This document shows, in pieces, positions 7,905-11,829 of a stretch of 11,829 nt of DNA. Made by a program: the position numbers and the translations under genes. The stretch lies in assembly GCA_021545625.1 (NCBI GenBank), contig JAJRVH010000008.1:1-11829 (forward strand), in the 5' to 3' direction. The stretch's first letter is position 1; every line of letters starts with the position of its first letter. This stretch comes from Zetaproteobacteria bacterium (GTDB lineage Bacteria; Pseudomonadota; Zetaproteobacteria; Mariprofundales; Mariprofundaceae). Under the pieces are notes generated by a model. It worked only from the letters and a program-made list of their open reading frames with translations, was not told the DNA's origin and made no database searches.

Positions 7905-8939
7905 TCAGCCACCGATGTGAATCATCGAGCGCCGGGGACTGGCCGCATCGAAATCGTAGATGCCGATCTCCGGCTTGATCAGGGCCGCGCGCAGGAACAG
8001 TGACCGGATATCATCGTCGCTACCGCCGCCGCGTATCAGGTCGCGCAGATTCAGCTGCCGGTCGGCAGGCAGGCATGAACGCAGCCCTCCGTCGGCTGTC
8101 AGGCGCAGCCGGTTGCAGCCTTCGCAGAAACGGCTGGACATCGGCATGATAAAACCGACCTCGCCGCTTCCATCCCTGAGCGGCAGATAGCGGGCGGCGG
8201 TATTGCCGTCGGCAGGCACGGCCCCGACATCGACGCGTGCCCGCACATCGCGCCGGGCCAGAATCTCGTCGATCGCGATATAATGCCGCTTCCAGTCCAT
8301 ACCCTGTTTCATCGGCATCAGTTCGATAAACCGGATGGTCGCCCCGATATCGGCCGCGAAATCGATCAGCTCCGCCACCTCGTCGTCATTGATGCCGCGC
8401 ATCAGCACGGTATTGAGCTTGAGCGGCGCAAGGCCTGCGTCGCGCGCGGCCCGGATGCCGGCCAGCACCGGCTGCAGCTCGCCGCCGGTCAGCCTGCGGA
8501 AACGCAGCGCATTGAGGCTGTCGATGCTGATATTGATGCGCCCGAGCCCCGCCCGCGCCAGCGCCTTCGCATGGCGTTCCAGCAGGCTGGCATTGCTCGT
8601 CATCGACAGATCGCGGATGCCGGGAATGGCGGCCAGCCTCTCGATCAGCGCGGGCAAATCGCGCCTGACCAGCGGCTCGCCTCCGGTCAGGCGCAGCTTG
8701 CTGATGCCAAGGCCTGCGGCAACCCGCACAATGCGCCCGATCTCTTCGTAACGTAACATCTTCGCGTGCGATTCCGCCCGGTATGAATCCGGGGCGGGAC
8801 GGCAGTAATCGCAGCGCATATTGCAGCGATCGGTGACCGAGATGCGCAGATAGGAAAGCCTGCGACCGAAACGGTCCGCAAACCCGGCGTCCTTGGGCAG
8901 ACGCTCGAAGAATTCGAGCGGCATTGCCTCAACCACCAT
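7905..8939 (-). CDS. moaA: GTP 3',8-cyclase (radical SAM)
   Basis: MoaA uses S-adenosylmethionine and two 4Fe-4S clusters to rearrange GTP to 3',8-cyclo-GTP, the first step of molybdenum cofactor synthesis. The 344-residue protein has the radical-SAM CxxxCxxC at C39, C43 and C46 (CNMRCDYC), LRLTGGEPLVRRDL, MTSNASLL, and a second cluster site at C272, C275 and C289 with the NRLRLT Arg motif between them. It ends in the conserved Gly-Gly (IHIGG) needed for activity in the family. I kept the ATG at 8939, preceded by GGGAG at short spacing; an in-frame ATG at 8924 is possible. It lies 18 bases after the outer-membrane protein gene and one base before modA. There is no space for the moco riboswitch that precedes E. 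coli moaA. Confidence 0.97.
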   Translation of the reverse strand: MVVEAMPLEFFERLPKDAGFADRFGRRLSYLRISVTDRCNMRCDYCRPAPDSYRAESHAKMLRYEEIGRIVRVAAGLGISKLRLTGGEPLVRRDLPALIERLAAIPGIRDLSMTSNASLLERHAKALARAGLGRINISIDSLNALRFRRLTGGELQPVLAGIRAARDAGLAPLKLNTVLMRGINDDEVAELIDFAADIGATIRFIELMPMKQGMDWKRHYIAIDEILARRDVRARVDVGAVPADGNTAARYLPLRDGSGEVGFIMPMSSRFCEGCNRLRLTADGGLRSCLPADRQLNLRDLIRGGGSDDDIRSLFLRAALIKPEIGIYDFDAASPRRSMIHIGG

Positions 8940-8957
8940 CTGCTCCCGACATGCGCA

Positions 8958-10262
8958 TCAGAATATATACCGGGCGATCAGATAGCCAAACCTGACAATA
9001 TCGGCACGCCCGGCATTGCGTTCGGATACGGCATCCCCCGGATTGAACTGGCCGTATAGTCCGACCAGCTTCAGTCCCTTGATCGCGGCCGGGCTGTATA
9101 CCAGTTTCAGATCCGTTTCAGTGCCCGCTCCGGTCTGCGTATAGCCCGGAGCGCCGGCAAATACATTGCCAGTGCCGGCGACATTGATCCAGTCGCCGCG
9201 CGCCTTGTCCAGGGCCAGAAAATGCACATTGACGGTCAGGGTCAGGCCGGCGACGGGCTGCGTTCTCAGCGACAGGCGCAGATCCCGCATATTGGCCCAC
9301 GAAAAGAAATCCATTTCCCCGTAATGCATGTGATTGGTATGGAACGGAAACACAAAGTTTTTATGGATCGCCGGATCGGTTTTGTCGTCGCCGGGACTGA
9401 CATCGTATTCGAGGCCAAGCCGTGTGTCCCGGAAGACGAATGTATAGCCCGCCCTGAACGCATAGGCGGATGCTTTCTGAGATACATGACTCTCCCATGC
9501 GCCACGCTGAAACACCACCTCGGCGGTTGCATCCAGTCCATGCTTCCTGCCGAACAGGCGAGCTCCGAACGTATGGAGATTACGCCCCTTTCCAGTGGTT
9601 GCCTGCTGACCATGACGCCAGTTGATGAAATATACATCCACACCGTTCTCCGGCGTGTGGCCATACGTTCCATAGATGCCGGCCAGCGTACGATCCTCCC
9701 ATGTCACCAGCGAACTTCCCCGCGGCGATACCGCGTCCGGCGTCATGGCAACAAGGTCGGCCGGATGCACGGCAAATGCATCCACGCTGACCGGGCCGGC
9801 TGTGTATGTGCCCCTGATGCCGTCAAAGGCGCGTGCCACATCCTTCCAGTCCAGGTGGCCGAGCAGTCGCTGATCGCCGTAGACAAGCTGCTGCCGGCCC
9901 AGCCTGAAAGAAACATGGCCGACATCGTAGCGGACATAGGCCTGCAACAGATCTGCCTGCGACAGATACTGCGAACCGGCCGCCGAATGGCGACGGATCA
10001 GAACGGCCTGGGGTTGCAGAAACATGCCCAGGCCATGGCCGAAATCGCCCTCCGCTTTCAGATAGATTCGCGAACCGAATTCCCGGCTGTCATTGCCGGC
10101 AACTGCATTGAAATTGAAATGATTGAACGACTGGTAACGTTCGCGCATATCGGCCGATATGCTCCAGTCGGCGGCCTGCAGCGGCGCGGCGCAATACAGC
10201 AGCGCGCCGGCCAGCATCGGCAGGCTACTGCAAAAAGCTGTTTTCAGAGCCGCAACAGACAT
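8958..10262 (-). CDS. Alginate-export-family outer-membrane beta-barrel protein
   Basis: The product is 434 residues with a signal peptide (hydrophobic residues about 8-28, likely cleavage after PLQA at residue 30). The rest alternates in the manner of a beta-barrel and ends in Phe (ARYIF), the outer-membrane assembly signal. Motifs recalled from the alginate-export (AlgE-like) family are present: RLGRQQLVYGDQRLLG, FDGIRGTY, VDVYFINW, and the TNHMHYGEMDFFSWANMRDLRL segment with a His/Met cluster. Despite the family name many members are general or anion porins. Its position 15 bases after the nitrate reductase gene and 18 bases before moaA argues for a role in nitrate, nitrite or molybdate passage across the outer membrane, not in alginate secretion (inference). 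GGACGG lies six bases before the ATG. A short AT-rich patch near 9301-9360 fits the residues encoded. Confidence 0.85.
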   Translation of the reverse strand: MSVAALKTAFCSSLPMLAGALLYCAAPLQAADWSISADMRERYQSFNHFNFNAVAGNDSREFGSRIYLKAEGDFGHGLGMFLQPQAVLIRRHSAAGSQYLSQADLLQAYVRYDVGHVSFRLGRQQLVYGDQRLLGHLDWKDVARAFDGIRGTYTAGPVSVDAFAVHPADLVAMTPDAVSPRGSSLVTWEDRTLAGIYGTYGHTPENGVDVYFINWRHGQQATTGKGRNLHTFGARLFGRKHGLDATAEVVFQRGAWESHVSQKASAYAFRAGYTFVFRDTRLGLEYDVSPGDDKTDPAIHKNFVFPFHTNHMHYGEMDFFSWANMRDLRLSLRTQPVAGLTLTVNVHFLALDKARGDWINVAGTGNVFAGAPGYTQTGAGTETDLKLVYSPAAIKGLKLVGLYGQFNPGDAVSERNAGRADIVRFGYLIARYIF

Positions 10263-10277
10263 GGATTACCGTCCGAC

Positions 10278-11829
10278 TCAGGCCAGCAGCCGCTTGATCT
10301 CCGGCACGCATGAACCGCAACCGGTTCCGGCCATCGTGCAGGCCTTGATCGCATCGACTGAATCGGCTCCATCCCTGATCGCTGCCTTCAGCTCCAGTTC
10401 GCCGACGTTGTTACAGGCGCAGATGATCGTTCCCTTGGTATCGGTCTTGTTGACCGGGCCTCCCGGCGCCAGCAGCCAGGGACGAAGCTCGCCCACATCC
10501 CGGCCTTCGAGCATCAGCTTGCGCAACCACTGGGCTTCGCCGATATCGCCGCCGACCCAGCGCACCGCGATCAGATGCCCGTCGTCCAGCCATGCCTTTC
10601 GGTTGATGCCGTGCTTGCGATCCGAATAGGTCAGCGTTTCGATGCTACGCCCCTGTTCGAGCAACTGGTCCAGGCGCTTGTACTGGGCGTCCCGAAGCGG
10701 CCGGGTACAGGCCAGCTCGACCGTCGTAACGGGATGGTCACTGCCCATGCACGAGACCACGCCGTAGGTATAGCCCTCGATCATGGTACGGCCGAGTGTG
10801 ATGCGGGAACCGGCCATCAGCATCATGCCGCGCCATGCCGGTTCGAAGCGCCCGATGCATACGGCCGCATGCTTGAACTCGGGCTGTCGGGAAACCGGAT
10901 CGATGGCGATGCGGGTCAGGTTGTTGGAACGCCCGCCGCGGGCCGTCATTTCTCCCCAGTGCATCGGCAGAAACAGAACGCCGGGACGAATATCGCCGCT
11001 CAGCTGGACCGGTACGATGACCTCGCCGCGCCTGGATCGAACGCGCACCAGATCGTCCTCGCCGATGCCATGCGCGACCGCATCGTCCGGATGCAACTGC
11101 ATCCTCGGTACCGGCACATGCTGCATCAGCTGCGGCACATTGCCCGTCTTGGTCATCGTATGCCACTGATCCCGGATGCGCCCCGTGGTCAGCGATAGCG
11201 GATATTCGTCATCGACCGGCTCGGCCACCGGCCGGTAAACGGTCTCGACGAAACAGGCCCTGCCGTCCGGCGTTTCGAAGCGGCCGTCACCGTACAGTCG
11301 CCTGACCCTGTTCGGCGTCGTGCCTTTCGGATAGGGCCATTGCTGGGGGCCGTGTTCGTCCAGCACGCGATAGGATAGCCCCGATATATCGAGGTCGCGG
11401 CCGCGGGTCAGCGCGCAGTGTTCGAGAAACACGTCCTCGCTGCGCCGATAGGCAAAGGCGTCCGACCAGTCCCGGTTCAGATGATGCCCCAGCCTGACGG
11501 CGAAATCGGCGGCGATCTTCCAGTCCGGCCGGCTCATGCCGGCGGCCGGCAGGGCCTGCTGAAGATGGCTGACGCAACGTTCCGAATTGGTCACCGTACC
11601 TTCCTTCTCGGCCCAGCCTGCGGCAGGGAAAAGAACATGGGCGAAGCGGGTGGTATCGGTCGGATGGTAGGCATCGGAAACGATAACCAGCTCGGCCTTC
11701 TGCAGGGCCCGCTCGGCCTGTTTTGCATGTGGCAGCGATACCACGGGATTCGTGCAGGCGATCCAGACGGCCCTGACCGAACCGTCCTCCAGCGCGCCGA
11801 ACAGCTCGGTTGCTGTCAACCCCGGCTTG
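10278..11829 (-). CDS. nasA: Assimilatory nitrate reductase catalytic subunit, C-terminal part (start beyond window)
   Basis: This cytoplasmic molybdo-bis-MGD enzyme reduces nitrate to nitrite. The frame is open to the window edge (upstream residues KPG, and the TTG at 11819 is an internal Leu), so the 4Fe-4S and active-site N-terminal part is missing. Visible in the roughly 516 residues: CTNPVVSLP, the hallmark AEKEGTVTNSER, then the molybdopterin-dinucleotide binding domain starting at YPLSLTTGRIRDQWHTMTKTG (about residues 205-320 from 11819). A linker follows, then a C-terminal BFD-type 2Fe-2S domain (last 50 residues) with ligands in the pattern CxC-x31-CxxC. A BFD tail is typical of NasA-type enzymes that take electrons from a dedicated reductase or ferredoxin/flavodoxin, and separates it from respiratory NarG and periplasmic NapA. 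It heads the visible part of the operon that makes its own cofactor. Confidence 0.93.
   Translation of the reverse strand, partial: KPGLTATELFGALEDGSVRAVWIACTNPVVSLPHAKQAERALQKAELVIVSDAYHPTDTTRFAHVLFPAAGWAEKEGTVTNSERCVSHLQQALPAAGMSRPDWKIAADFAVRLGHHLNRDWSDAFAYRRSEDVFLEHCALTRGRDLDISGLSYRVLDEHGPQQWPYPKGTTPNRVRRLYGDGRFETPDGRACFVETVYRPVAEPVDDEYPLSLTTGRIRDQWHTMTKTGNVPQLMQHVPVPRMQLHPDDAVAHGIGEDDLVRVRSRRGEVIVPVQLSGDIRPGVLFLPMHWGEMTARGGRSNNLTRIAIDPVSRQPEFKHAAVCIGRFEPAWRGMMLMAGSRITLGRTMIEGYTYGVVSCMGSDHPVTTVELACTRPLRDAQYKRLDQLLEQGRSIETLTYSDRKHGINRKAWLDDGHLIAVRWVGGDIGEAQWLRKLMLEGRDVGELRPWLLAPGGPVNKTDTKGTIICACNNVGELELKAAIRDGADSVDAIKACTMAGTGCGSCVPEIKRLLA

Noticed and set aside
9301..9360. AT-rich patch (about 38% GC) inside the outer-membrane protein gene as a sign of transfer
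   Set aside because: It encodes a run of Phe, Asn, His, Met, Lys and Tyr within what I recall as a family motif, so amino acid content explains it. Flanking bases return to normal GC.
10263..10277. Possible promoter or riboswitch between nasA and the porin, or before moaA
   Set aside because: The gaps are only 15 and 18 bases and hold little beyond ribosome sites, with no room for a moco riboswitch or a full promoter.
9222..10313. Open frame (363 codons) on the + strand opposite the outer-membrane protein
   Set aside because: It is a shadow of the barrel gene: no family motifs, no ribosome site, and the opposite strand has a signal peptide and C-terminal Phe.

Overview
The window is a gene-dense, GC-rich (roughly 60% by eye) stretch of bacterial chromosome. 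A Gram-negative host, most likely a member of the Pseudomonadota, is suggested by an outer-membrane beta-barrel protein ending in Phe and by the paired acetolactate synthase genes ilvI-ilvH. I cannot place it at genus level. There are no RNA genes, insertion sequences, CRISPR arrays or prophage genes, and no gene-free stretch longer than about 140 bases.

Layout. (1) On the + strand, positions 1-922 hold the 3' part of folC (folate polyglutamylation), followed by a small stand-alone response-regulator receiver protein (996-1355) with its own candidate promoter. (2) The remaining genes are on the - strand. ilvI-ilvH (3536 down to 1342) encodes acetolactate synthase, the first common step of valine, leucine and isoleucine synthesis. 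It converges on the receiver gene with a 14-base overlap of the 3' ends. (3) From 11829 down to 3673 runs one long transcription unit: the C-terminal part of a cytoplasmic assimilatory nitrate reductase (nasA-like, start beyond the window), an alginate-export-family outer-membrane protein, then moaA, modA, modB, modC, moaC, moaD, moaE, mobB and mobA. Gaps are 18 bases or less, and most junctions overlap by 1-8 bases (ATGA or TGATG), so translational coupling along the chain is likely.

How it fits together: ModABC imports molybdate. MoaA and MoaC make cyclic pyranopterin monophosphate from GTP. MoaD and MoaE add the dithiolene sulfurs. MobA and MobB attach GMP to give the MGD form of the cofactor. 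The nitrate reductase at the head of the visible unit is a molybdo-bis-MGD enzyme that needs this product. The outer-membrane protein sits between the enzyme and its cofactor genes and may be an entry pore for an anion such as nitrate, nitrite or molybdate; this is inference. The molybdenum-insertion genes (moeA, mogA/moaB) and the MoaD-activating gene moeB are absent here and must lie elsewhere.

Most worth a second look: the porin placement; a minimal ModC that lacks the C-terminal regulatory domain and has substitutions in the Q-loop and D-loop; the use of the MoaD Gly-Gly codons as the moaE ribosome binding site; and a possible Leu-rich leader reading frame upstream of ilvI.
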